Assembly (NCBI RefSeq): GCF_003730135.1
Contig: NZ_RJVO01000006.1
Span: 1 to 64,000 of the forward strand
Source of the DNA: Stagnimonas aquatica
GTDB taxonomy: Bacteria > Pseudomonadota > Gammaproteobacteria > Nevskiales > Nevskiaceae
Direction: 5' to 3'
DNA: 64,000 bases
Both the position numbers and the translations under genes were made by a program. Positions 31,418-39,286 of this stretch are shown here, piece after piece. The notes under the pieces were generated by a model. It searched no databases and was not told the origin of the DNA. It was given only the letters and a program-made list of their open reading frames with translations. Numbering within the stretch: position 1 is the stretch's first letter; every line of letters starts with the position of its first letter.

Positions 31418-33648
31418 GCGACCCGAACGAAAGCCTCAAAGAAAGTGCCGACCGCATCAAGAGCGTCGCCGACGGCCTGGCGGACTGGTGGCGCGGAGAC
31501 GAGACCCACGAAACGAACAATGGCACTGATGATCTGCCGTCGCCCGCAAATCTGCTGCGCCAGCTGCAGCAGCAGGTAAATGAAGAGGTCGGTGATCTCA
31601 ACGCTGCGAGAGCGGAGGCCGTGTCTGCAAGCATGATTGCGGTCAACGCCCGCGACGCCTCTTTGTTGTTTCGGGGTGTCTGGGCCACCCCGGCCGCAGC
31701 ACTCGGTAACGGCGTCCAGAGTGTCGTGATTGCCAGCGCTACGGGGTCCGACGGTAGTTACGACGCCGTGTTCGCAGGCGGAGGCGGCGGCTCTGGGGCG
31801 CAGGGAAAGATCGTCAAGTCGGGAGCGACGGCGGTCTACGTTCCGACCGCTGTCGGTGCTGGCTACACCACTGCGCCTACGGTCTCGGCGGCGGGCTTGA
31901 CCCTGACTGCTTCGGCCGTCATTGGCCCGAACGTCAATGTCGGCGAGCTGTTCTCCTCACCGGACCCGGCTGCGACAAATCGCCTCCAGTTGTACCGCGT
32001 GGACGCCGGCCCGGTGGCGGTCAAAGTGGGCACGCCCTACGCCAGCTCCGCGCAGCTAGACGAGCTGGGTGCGAATAGCGGTGGCGTCTACACCTACTCG
32101 GGCGTGGACGATCTGTTTCCAGTGCTGGTCGATCTATACGGCCGCAAGCTCATTTCAGTCAGCCGCACGCACGGCACTGTGCAGATCCGGCTGGCCGAGG
32201 ACGATCCGGGGGTCGCGGCAGCGGCTACGCGAACACTCGGGGTAGCGCTGCCCGCGCTCTGGCGGATCGAACAGGCCGACAACAGCGAAACGGTGCTGCT
32301 CGCTGACCTATGGGGTCGCAAGCTGCTACGCCTAGATCACGTCGAGCGGGCTCTTTATGCCTATGGCGCGAAGGTCGGTGGCGGCGAGTCGCTGACGGTA
32401 CGCGCCCCGACGCCGCTGGACCCGGTCACTGCTCCGCTGCGCGGCCAGATCGATGCCTCGATTGGCACCGGGCAGTCGCTCTCCGTGGGTGCTACCGCAC
32501 AGCCCGCGATCTCCCTGACGCAGCCCTACGCCAACATCACGTTCGGCAGTGGCCCTAAATCCAGCAAGGCCGGCAGCACCGGCAACAACAACAGCCCCGG
32601 CACGTCGAGCGTAAAGCCGCTCGTCGAGGACAATCTTGCCGCCGACGGCGGCTCGAACCGAGGGGAAACCTACTGTTCGGGCCTTGCCAACAGCGCCTGC
32701 GACTACTACGCCATTGAGAACGGTGGCGACCCGACCAGCCTGGTGGTGTTCGCGTCAACGGCGGGCCACGGCGGGTATCGACTGGATGAACTCGATTTCG
32801 GCGCGAGCTGGAGCCAGGTCTGGAAAGATCACGTACAGCAATTCGCGGCCCGTTGCGCTGGCCTGGGCAAGGTTGGCCGCATTCAGGCAATCCCCTACGT
32901 CCAGGGCGAGGCTGACAGCGCCGCACCGGGGAACTACGCCGCGTACTACAACCGGCTGCTGGCGTTCCAGGCCGATGCCGAGGCCTATGTGCAAGCGCAG
33001 GTGAATCTCGATACGCGACGCGTACCGTTCATCTTGTACCAGACCGGCAGCAGCACGATCACGAACGACGGCGACGTCGTGCAGGCGCAACTTCAGCTCT
33101 GCATCGACTACCCCGACCGATTCCGGCTCGCAGGCCCGATCTACCAGATGCCGAGGACCGACGGTACGCACCTGTCCGCAGCGGGATACCGCTGGATGGG
33201 TCGTCAGTTCGGCAGGGACTTCAAGCACCTCGTCGTAGATAGGGTGCGCTCGCAGTTCATCCGTCCGGTCTCCGCCACGATCCGTGGCGCGGTCGTGCTA
33301 GTTCGTTTCGATTCGCTCTATCCGTTGATCCTCGACCACGGGGCGCTTGCCAGCACGCTGAACTCCGGGTTCCAGGTGCGCGCCGACGGCAGCGCCGTGG
33401 CGATCAATTCGGTGCGTGTTGTCGATGGCCGCACCGTGCGCATCGAGCTGTCCGCGACGCCCTCTGGCTCGGCGGCGCTACAGGTGCGCTACGCGCTGGA
33501 CAACCTCGGCACCGGGCTCTCCATCAACAACGGCGGCAGCGGCAACCTCCGCGATCTCGATCCCGAGGTCTGGACCGTGGGCGGCGTTGACTACCCGATG
33601 TTCCGCCTGACCCCTCATTTCAAGATGCCGGTTACCCGGCTGGCTTAG
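31414..33648 (+). CDS. Tail fibre/spike with SASA-type esterase domain
   Basis: 744 residues. N-terminal 1-90 helical; a Gly-rich beta part near 115-180; internal duplication near 230-310 (LVDLYGRKLIS and LADLWGRKLLR); then an SGNH esterase domain with Ser355 in GTGQSLSVG, a QGEAD block at 497-501 and Asp583/His586 in TDGTHLS, as in sialate-O-acetylesterase-like (SASA) enzymes. A C-terminal beta domain follows. It probably deacetylates host surface glycans at adsorption. Inserted between gp46 and gp47, which is unusual. Confidence 0.8.
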   Translation: MSDPNESLKESADRIKSVADGLADWWRGDETHETNNGTDDLPSPANLLRQLQQQVNEEVGDLNAARAEAVSASMIAVNARDASLLFRGVWATPAAALGNGVQSVVIASATGSDGSYDAVFAGGGGGSGAQGKIVKSGATAVYVPTAVGAGYTTAPTVSAAGLTLTASAVIGPNVNVGELFSSPDPAATNRLQLYRVDAGPVAVKVGTPYASSAQLDELGANSGGVYTYSGVDDLFPVLVDLYGRKLISVSRTHGTVQIRLAEDDPGVAAAATRTLGVALPALWRIEQADNSETVLLADLWGRKLLRLDHVERALYAYGAKVGGGESLTVRAPTPLDPVTAPLRGQIDASIGTGQSLSVGATAQPAISLTQPYANITFGSGPKSSKAGSTGNNNSPGTSSVKPLVEDNLAADGGSNRGETYCSGLANSACDYYAIENGGDPTSLVVFASTAGHGGYRLDELDFGASWSQVWKDHVQQFAARCAGLGKVGRIQAIPYVQGEADSAAPGNYAAYYNRLLAFQADAEAYVQAQVNLDTRRVPFILYQTGSSTITNDGDVVQAQLQLCIDYPDRFRLAGPIYQMPRTDGTHLSAAGYRWMGRQFGRDFKHLVVDRVRSQFIRPVSATIRGAVVLVRFDSLYPLILDHGALASTLNSGFQVRADGSAVAINSVRVVDGRTVRIELSATPSGSAALQVRYALDNLGTGLSINNGGSGNLRDLDPEVWTVGGVDYPMFRLTPHFKMPVTRLA

Positions 33649-33657
33649 GAGATTTCG

Positions 33658-34425
33658 ATGCAGAGCAACTTTTTCCGCCTCCCGTTCGGTGTCGATTTCC
33701 CCGGTGCATCGAAGATCGCCGAGGCCGATGCGTCGCCGCTCGCCGTGCCGGGGCTCCGCGCGAACGCGGCCGTCTACGATCAGTGGGAGTTCGGTGGCGA
33801 CGACGGGAGCCTGACCGGGCTCGTCAACGCGCAGGCGCTAACCGCGTCGGGAACCGGAATAACGCTGCCGACTTACGCCGCGAACTACATGACCATCGCG
33901 AGCGGAGCGACACACGGACTGTCGCCGGCAGGCATCACCGACAGCAACAACTGGACTGTCGGCGGGGTGTTTCGTTACACACAGCCGGCTGAGGCGGCGG
34001 TGTCCAAAATGTATGCGGTCAGCTCGACCGACACCGCCGGGCTCGGTGGTATGGCAATTTTTGATACGCCAACAGAGCGTTCAATTCGCTTTTTGACGCG
34101 CGGGATCGCCACGACCGACTCTGTTGCTCTCGACGCTGATGTCGCGGACGGGGACTGGATTTTTATCGCGATCTCCGAGTCCGCCGATCATCGAATTGCG
34201 TTCGTCGGTGGGCACTCTCCGGTTCGGCGCGATGGTGTGAAAACGGTGAGAACGGGCGGATTGGTCAGTGTCGGCAATAACACCTACCAGCAGGCCAACT
34301 ATCTCACCGGACCGGCTGTAGCCGCCTTCGTCATCGTCCCGGCTGCGCTCGATGCCGACGGGCTGCAGCAGCTCTATCTGGAGACCCGCGCGCGCATGAA
34401 GCAGCGTGGAATCACGGTGTTCTGA
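33658..34425 (+). CDS. Fibre-associated LamG-like protein (putative)
   Basis: 255 residues. The beta-rich sequence with YDQWEFGGDDGSLTGLVN, NWTVGGVFRYTQ and the closing LQQLYLETRARMKQRGI resembles concanavalin/LamG-like receptor-binding modules in phage fibre loci. Part of the gene (about 34020-34220) is clearly more A/T-rich than its neighbours, suggesting separate acquisition. Preceded by AGGAGATTTCG. Function inferred. Confidence 0.65.
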   Translation: MQSNFFRLPFGVDFPGASKIAEADASPLAVPGLRANAAVYDQWEFGGDDGSLTGLVNAQALTASGTGITLPTYAANYMTIASGATHGLSPAGITDSNNWTVGGVFRYTQPAEAAVSKMYAVSSTDTAGLGGMAIFDTPTERSIRFLTRGIATTDSVALDADVADGDWIFIAISESADHRIAFVGGHSPVRRDGVKTVRTGGLVSVGNNTYQQANYLTGPAVAAFVIVPAALDADGLQQLYLETRARMKQRGITVF

Positions 34426-35478
34426 ATGGCGCTCTCTCGCCCCTCACTTAGCGACCTGGTCGCCGGCGTCCGCAGCGACGTCGAGACCCGCGTCGCCGGC
34501 AGCACGCCCGGCGTGCGCCGCTCCATCCTCGGCGCGCTGGCCACCGCTCTAGCCGGCGCCGTCCACGGGGTCTACGGCGCGCTTTCCGCACGCGCCAGCC
34601 AGTCGGTTCCGTACACCGCCACCGGCATCGATCTGGAGGGCTGGGCGAGCATCTGGGGCGTCACCCGCAAGCAGCCCACCGGCGCCAGCGGCACGGCGAC
34701 GGCGACCGGGGCCAGCGGCGTGCTGATCCCGGCCGGCACCCGGCTGCAGAGCGCAGCGGGCGCGGTCTACAGCGTGGACGTCGATGTCTCGACGGTGGCC
34801 GGTGCCGCCGTCCTGCAACTCACGGCGGTCGAGGTGGGTAGCCTCGGCAATCAGCCGGCCGGCGCCGTGCTGACCTGGGTCAACACGCCAACCGGGCTGG
34901 CCAGCACCGCCACCGTCGATGCCGACGGCCTCGCGGGTGGCGCCAATCTCGAAAGCGACGATGGCCTGCGCGCCAGGCTGCTGGCGCGCATCCAGGCGCC
35001 GGGTCACGGCGGCAACGCCGCCGACTACCTCAACTGGGCGTTGGAGGTGCCGGCGATCACCCGGGCCTGGGTGTTCCCGCTCTACGACGGCCCGGGCACC
35101 GTGCGCCTGTACGTGGCCAACGACGCCTACACCGGCGCAGAGCTGGCGGCTGGCGGCGATGTGACGGCGGCGCAGGCCTATATCGACGCGCTCAAGCCGG
35201 TGACCGCCGACGTCGAGGTGGTCGCGCCGACAGCGGCGCCGATTGACCTCACGCTGTCGATCACTCCGGACACCGCCGAGACGCGCGCGGCGGTCGAAGC
35301 GGCGCTGCAGGAGCTGCTACTGCGCGAGCCAGTGCCGGAGGGCGGGCTGTCGCTCAATCGGCTGATCGTCACCATCGGCTCGGCCGGCCTAGACGACTTC
35401 GAGATGACCTCACCGGTGGCCGCCCCCAGCGCCGACGTCGGCGAGCTGCTCACGCTCGGGGAGATCACCTGGGTATGA
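34426..35478 (+). CDS. Baseplate J-like protein, Mu gp47
   Basis: 350 residues. Strong family marks: PSLSDLVAGVRSDVETR, then YTATGIDLEGWASIWGVTR and GGANLESDDGLRARLLARIQ followed by AADYLNWALEVP. It is the gp47/baseplate J protein that links wedges to hub. The start follows the previous stop directly. It overlaps the gp48-like gene by 4 bp. Confidence 0.93.
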   Translation: MALSRPSLSDLVAGVRSDVETRVAGSTPGVRRSILGALATALAGAVHGVYGALSARASQSVPYTATGIDLEGWASIWGVTRKQPTGASGTATATGASGVLIPAGTRLQSAAGAVYSVDVDVSTVAGAAVLQLTAVEVGSLGNQPAGAVLTWVNTPTGLASTATVDADGLAGGANLESDDGLRARLLARIQAPGHGGNAADYLNWALEVPAITRAWVFPLYDGPGTVRLYVANDAYTGAELAAGGDVTAAQAYIDALKPVTADVEVVAPTAAPIDLTLSITPDTAETRAAVEAALQELLLREPVPEGGLSLNRLIVTIGSAGLDDFEMTSPVAAPSADVGELLTLGEITWV

Positions 35479-36011
35479 GTACCGCGAACGCCTTCGCTGC
35501 CCAGCTCGCCGCGCTGTTGCCACGTGGCCAGCTCTGGGCGGGCCTGTTGGGGAGCCCGCTGTTCCGAAACGTCCTGCAGGCCTGCGGCGACGCCCTGGCG
35601 CGCGTCCAGGGCGACATCGACCGCCTGCCGGTCGAGGCCGATCCGCGCACCACCGCCGATCTGCTGGTGGAGTGGGAGAGCACCGTCGGCCTTCCCGATG
35701 GCTGCCTGGCGGATGGGGGCTCCATCGAGCAACGCCGCGCCGCCGTGGTCTCGCGCCTGGTCGCGACCGGCGGCGCCTCCGAGGACTATTTCCTGGGGCT
35801 CGCTGCGGCCTACGGCTACACAGGGGCAATCAGCTACCCAGCACTGCACACCTGGCGCTTCGAGACCCCTACCGAGGTTGCCCTTATCAACGCGACCTGC
35901 AACGGCAACTGCAACGACGCGCTGCAAAGCTACGGAAACGAGCAGCTCGAATGCCTGCTTAATCGAGCCAAGCCGGCGCACACCGTCCTCGAAATCGCTT
36001 ACGGAGTCTGA
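35475..36011 (+). CDS. Baseplate/tail protein, Mu gp48 / DUF2313
   Basis: 178 residues. FAAQLAALLPRGQLW at the start, RVQGDIDRLPVEADPRTTADLLVEWE (split region) and NEQLECLLNRAKPAHTVL at the end are signatures of DUF2313 (YmfQ/gp48), a baseplate periphery protein. It follows gp47 as in Mu. Confidence 0.9.
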   Translation: MSTANAFAAQLAALLPRGQLWAGLLGSPLFRNVLQACGDALARVQGDIDRLPVEADPRTTADLLVEWESTVGLPDGCLADGGSIEQRRAAVVSRLVATGGASEDYFLGLAAAYGYTGAISYPALHTWRFETPTEVALINATCNGNCNDALQSYGNEQLECLLNRAKPAHTVLEIAYGV

Positions 36012-36015
36012 CCCC

Positions 36016-36570
36016 ATGCGTCGCATATCAGCCCCTTACACTGCACCTGGAAACCGATTCCAGGATGCCGTTCCCGGTACTAGCCAGAAGGCGACTTTCT
36101 TCGTCGCCAACTGGTTCAACGACGTCCAGGAGAGCCTGCTCTTTCCCATTGAGGCGTCCGGCCGCACGCCTAGCGCTGACCCCAATCAGTTGTTCTGCGC
36201 GATGGTGGATCTGATCTACCCGGTCGGCTCCTATCGGCTGTCCGAGGCCGAGGACTCCCCAGCCGTGGTCTACACCTGGCAGACCTGGGTGGAGGTCGCT
36301 GGCCGTGTGCTGGTCGGCCTCGACGCGGCGCAGACGGAGTTCAACGTCGTGGGGAAGCAGGGCGGTGCCAAGACCCACACCCTGACGGTGGATGAAATGC
36401 CGAATCATGGTCACCCGACCGGAGGCCAGACCGGCCTGGCTGGAACTGGTGATGATCTTTCCCTGCCTGGGCAGGGCACGCCTCAGGAAGTCGGCGCTGT
36501 CGGCGGTGGCCAGCCTCACAACAACCTGCAGCCCTACCGGGTCGTGCGGATGTGGAGGCGCACGGACTGA
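36016..36570 (+). CDS. Tail collar/fibre-tip-like protein
   Basis: 184 residues from the ATG at 36016. The middle LIYPVGSYRLSEAEDSPA and the end MPNHGHPTGG ... HNNLQPYRVVRMWRRTD match phage tail-collar-type receptor-binding proteins, with an N-x-H metal-binding motif typical of fibre tips. In Mu this position holds the tail fibre S gene. It is the last gene of the rightward late operon. Confidence 0.8.
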   Translation: MRRISAPYTAPGNRFQDAVPGTSQKATFFVANWFNDVQESLLFPIEASGRTPSADPNQLFCAMVDLIYPVGSYRLSEAEDSPAVVYTWQTWVEVAGRVLVGLDAAQTEFNVVGKQGGAKTHTLTVDEMPNHGHPTGGQTGLAGTGDDLSLPGQGTPQEVGAVGGGQPHNNLQPYRVVRMWRRTD

Positions 36571-36723
36571 GCCAGACGATTTAAGAGGAAGCGACCCGCA
36601 CCGTGCGCTAACACAGTACGGGCCGCTCATCCACGGCAAGCAACGCCGTAGGCAAGCCCAGGGCTTCCCCACCGTGCACACGGCGAGGAAAGCCTAACAG
36701 TTGTTGGACTTTCGAGACCTACG
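36571..36723. other. Intergenic region before the methylase gene
   Basis: It contains an imperfect hairpin at about 36662-36695 (GGCTTCCCC against GGGAAAGCC-like, around an inner CCGTG/CACGG). It may end the late transcript or leave the methylase under its own promoter. No open frame seen. Confidence 0.4.
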
Positions 36724-37545
36724 ATGCCCGCAGCACCCATCATTCCGTGGATCGGCGGCAAGCGCCGCCTGGCCCCCTTCATCCTGCCGCTGTTTCCAGA
36801 TCACACCTGCTACGTCGAGCCGTTCTGCGGCGCGGCCGCGCTGTTCTTCCTCAAGCCACCCAGCGACGTCGAGGTCATCAACGACATCAACGGCGAGCTG
36901 GTGAACCTCTACCGAGTGATCCAGCACCACCTCGAGGAGTTCGTGCGCCAGTTCAAGTGGGCGCTCACCAGCCGCAAGGTCTTCGAGTGGGAGCAAGCCA
37001 AGGCCCCCGAAACTCTGACCGATATCCAGCGAGCGGCCCGGTTCTACTACCTCCAGCGCAATGCCTTCGGCGGCCGCGTCGACGGCCAGAGCTTCGGCTA
37101 CGCCACCACAAGCCCGCCGCGACTGAACCTGCTGCGCATCGAGGAGGAGCTGAGCGCAGCCCATCTGCGGCTGTCCCCGGCCTACATCGAGAACCTACCC
37201 TGGACCGGCTGCCTGGACCGCTACGACCGCCCGCATTCCCTGTTCTACTGCGACCCGCCCTATTGGCAGACGGAGGGGTACGGCGTCGATTTTGGCTTCG
37301 AGCACTACCTGGAGATGGCGCGCCGGATGCGCACGATGGCCGGCACCATGATCGTCTCGATCAACGACCACCCCGCGATCCGGGAGGTGTTCCAGGACTT
37401 CCCCATGCGCCAGGTGGACATCACTTACACGGTGGGCGGCGGCGGGGAGGGCAGCCAGGCTGCCAAGGAACTGGTGATCGGCAACTGGCGCGGCGGCTGG
37501 CCAGCGCCGAAGCCACTGCAGCAGCAGATCGGGCTCTATGGCTGA
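36724..37545 (+). CDS. DNA adenine-N6 methyltransferase, D12 (Dam) class
   Basis: 273 residues. IIPWIGGKRRL at the N-terminus, the SAM-binding motif VEPFCGAAALFF at 31-42 and the catalytic DPPY at 177-180 identify a D12-class adenine methyltransferase. No restriction partner is nearby, so it most likely modifies phage DNA against host restriction. It is at the right end, the place of the mom DNA-modification gene in Mu, although the chemistry is different. Confidence 0.93.
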   Translation: MPAAPIIPWIGGKRRLAPFILPLFPDHTCYVEPFCGAAALFFLKPPSDVEVINDINGELVNLYRVIQHHLEEFVRQFKWALTSRKVFEWEQAKAPETLTDIQRAARFYYLQRNAFGGRVDGQSFGYATTSPPRLNLLRIEEELSAAHLRLSPAYIENLPWTGCLDRYDRPHSLFYCDPPYWQTEGYGVDFGFEHYLEMARRMRTMAGTMIVSINDHPAIREVFQDFPMRQVDITYTVGGGGEGSQAAKELVIGNWRGGWPAPKPLQQQIGLYG

Positions 37546-37631
37546 GCTATTCGATAGCCTGCGCCGACGCCGCCGGAAATCGCCGCATCAAACTATGCGT
37601 CAAAACGCCTCAAACCAAATGTCGCGCTACA
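37546..37631. promoter_or_regulatory. Prophage right end with phased transposase-site candidates
   Basis: Read inward on the minus strand, TTTGA-N-GC(G/A) occurs three times: 37606-37614, 37596-37604 and 37584-37592, spaced 10 and 12 bp, about one helical turn. The innermost one continues as GTTTGATGCGG-CG-ATTTCC, matching the left end at 619-635 in inverted orientation. The end itself is CA at 37630-37631. Confidence 0.6.
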
Positions 37632-37636
37632 CTGAG
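37632..37636. repeat. Target-site duplication CTGAG, right
   Basis: CTGAG directly follows the terminal CA of the prophage and repeats 505-509. Confidence 0.85.
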
Positions 37637-37738
37637 GCGCCTATAGGGCGCCGAGTTCGCGAGCGGCCCCTTTGGGCCGAGCATCGCAGGGCAGTCCGCA
37701 AAGCGGACCGCTACGCAGGGGCCTGCTTTCTTTTGCTT
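37632..37738 (+). repeat. Dispersed repeat copy 2, right part
   Basis: It continues the split repeat: CTGAGGCGCCTATAGGGCGC core, GGCCCCTTTGGGCCGAGCAT, then CGCTACGCAGGGGCCTGC and TTTCTTTTGCTT. All blocks occur in inverted order in copy 1 (129-238). Confidence 0.75.
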
Positions 37739-37766
37739 ACTTTTCTTTGCAGGAGCAAAGAAAAGT
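37739..37766. terminator. 12-bp hairpin, bidirectional terminator candidate
   Basis: ACTTTTCTTTGC pairs with GCAAAGAAAAGT around the loop AGGA. A second small stem (TCGCC/GGCGA) with an A-run follows at about 37770-37788. The structure could end the leftward transcript of the gene at 37944. This hairpin is commonly joined to the preceding repeat type in related genomes. Confidence 0.5.
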
Positions 37767-37943
37767 GAGTCGCCAATAGGCGAAAAAAAGCTATCAAGCC
37801 CTGCACAGCCAGCAGAGCGCGAACGCGCGAACCACCAGCACCGCACACCAGCAAACCAAGGCGAAGACCAAGCACTCCGCTACACCCCCCCACAAGGCAG
37901 AGGGATACCGAATCACAAAGCGAGGAAGCCCCTTCCCAGCAGG
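37767..37943. other. Host intergenic sequence
   Basis: No gene. Short C/A-rich stretches; nothing else supported. Confidence 0.4.
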
Positions 37944-39146
37944 CTACCGTCCAGCCCCCTGCCCCTCCTCCTCCGGCGGCGCATACCCCAACTTGGGCGG
38001 CACGAAGTGATGCGGCTTGGCCGGCGTCCGCTCCCAGCCCAGTGGCGGCGGCGGCGCATCCGGGAACACCGACTGCAAGGGCAGCCGCGCCAGGCCCTCG
38101 GCGCTCAGCGAGCCGAAGTACAGCCAGGGGCCGGACTCCTCAACGCTGGTGATCGGCGCATAAGCGTCCTTGCCCTCGTACTGAAGGTTGGCGATCACCT
38201 TGCCGTCGATATCCAGCCCCAGCACCCAGGCCTTGCGCGGCGGTGGCGCGAGCAGCTTGGGCGGCAGGCGCGAGAGCAGCTTCTTGATCCAGGCCGGGCC
38301 GGGCAGGATGGCGTCCAGCAGCGGGTCGCGCGGCGAGTAGAGCGCCACCCAGAAGCGGTCGCGGCCGTTGAAACTGAGGTTGTCGGGCAGACCCGGCAGG
38401 TTGTCGATGAACACCTCGCTGGTGCCGGCCTTCTCGCCCTTGAGCCAGTAGCGGGTGATGCGGTAGGCGCTGGTCTCGTTGACCAGCACATAGGCCTCGT
38501 CCGGCCCCACCGCCACGCCGTTGGCGAATTGCAGGCCGCCGAGCAGCACGCGCGAGGCACCACTGGCCGGGTCGTACTCGATCAAGCGGCCGGTGCCGCG
38601 ATGCTCCAAGACCTCGTACATCATCTGGGCGTAGGGGTAGATGGCGACATCGCTCAGATAGAGCTTGCCGCTCTTCGGTGCCAGATCGACGTCGTCGGCA
38701 AACACCAGGGGCGCGCCGCCGGCTTCGGTGAGCAGGGTCTTGAGCGGCTGGGCCGGCGCCAGACCGAGCAGGCCACGATGGGCATCGGCGATCACCAGCC
38801 CGCCGCCGGGGGCCAGGCTGATCCCCAGCGGCCGGCCACCCTCGACCGTGGCCAGCTCCTGATAGCTGGCGCCGTTGGCCGAGAAGGTGACGATGCGGCC
38901 GTCCAGATAGCCGGCGTAGAGGCGGCCCTCAGCGTCGACGGCGATGCCTTCCGGCCCCAGACCGGCACCCAGGCCCAGGCGTTGCACGGCCTTGAGGCGA
39001 TCATTGGGGGCAAAGACACCGTCGGCGGCAGGGGCCTTGGGCGGGGTCCAGGCCTGCGGCGCAATCGGCGTCGGCCAGAGCAGCAGGTAGGCCAGCACGG
39101 GCAGGACCACCACCAGGCCCAGTAGCTGGGCGATACGTTTCAGCAT
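37944..39146 (-). CDS. Strictosidine synthase-like/SMP-30-like beta-propeller protein
   Basis: 400 residues from the ATG at 39146, preceded by GGGGAGAGA. N-terminal membrane anchor (about 5-25, LLGLVVVLPVLAYLLLW). Six-bladed propeller features include GPEGIAVDAEGRLYAGYLDGR, ANGVAVGPDEAYVLVNETS and the DNLSFNGRDRFWVALYSPR block of the strictosidine synthase/APMAP group. Bacterial members are thought to be lactonase- or hydrolase-like; substrate unknown. Transcribed towards the prophage insertion site. Confidence 0.8.
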   Translation of the reverse strand: MLKRIAQLLGLVVVLPVLAYLLLWPTPIAPQAWTPPKAPAADGVFAPNDRLKAVQRLGLGAGLGPEGIAVDAEGRLYAGYLDGRIVTFSANGASYQELATVEGGRPLGISLAPGGGLVIADAHRGLLGLAPAQPLKTLLTEAGGAPLVFADDVDLAPKSGKLYLSDVAIYPYAQMMYEVLEHRGTGRLIEYDPASGASRVLLGGLQFANGVAVGPDEAYVLVNETSAYRITRYWLKGEKAGTSEVFIDNLPGLPDNLSFNGRDRFWVALYSPRDPLLDAILPGPAWIKKLLSRLPPKLLAPPPRKAWVLGLDIDGKVIANLQYEGKDAYAPITSVEESGPWLYFGSLSAEGLARLPLQSVFPDAPPPPLGWERTPAKPHHFVPPKLGYAPPEEEGQGAGR

Positions 39147-39242
39147 TCTCTCCCCCCTTGTTCGACGCGCGCCGGCACGACCGACCGGCCGCGCAGGGTC
39201 CGGAATCATAGCCGCGCGGCAAGCGGCGGCTCATGCGATAAC

Positions 39243-39258
39243 ATGCGGTAAAACGCAT
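39243..39258. promoter_or_regulatory. ATGCG-N6-CGCAT dyad before the acyl-CoA ligase gene
   Basis: An inverted repeat ATGCG/CGCAT with 6-bp spacer, preceded by another ATGCG (39235). It lies about 30 bp before the start codon at 39287 in the divergent promoter region, so an operator role is possible. No regulator can be named. Confidence 0.35.
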
Positions 39259-39286
39259 TCAATCAATAAGTTCCCTGGAGAACTCA

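Larger units (their letters stand above)
510..37631. mobile_element. Complete Mu-like transposable prophage, 37.1 kb
   Basis: Bounded by TG (510-511) and CA (37630-37631) and flanked by CTGAG duplications inside a split host repeat. It encodes a MuA-like transposase with a D-D-E triad, a MuB-like ATPase, GemA, a Mor-like activator, Mu-type head proteins (gp27 to gp29, F, G, I, T) and a contractile tail. No essential module looks missing and no gene is visibly broken, so it is probably inducible. Gene order differs from Mu: lysis, terminase and portal genes form a leftward operon at the left end, and early genes lie in the centre. Confidence 0.93.

Noticed and set aside
573-37631. Left prophage end at the TG of 573 (GTGTCAAAG)
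   Set aside because: It aligns loosely with the right end, but its flank (AAGCG) is not repeated after the right CA, whereas 510 gives a CTGAG duplication and restores the target repeat.
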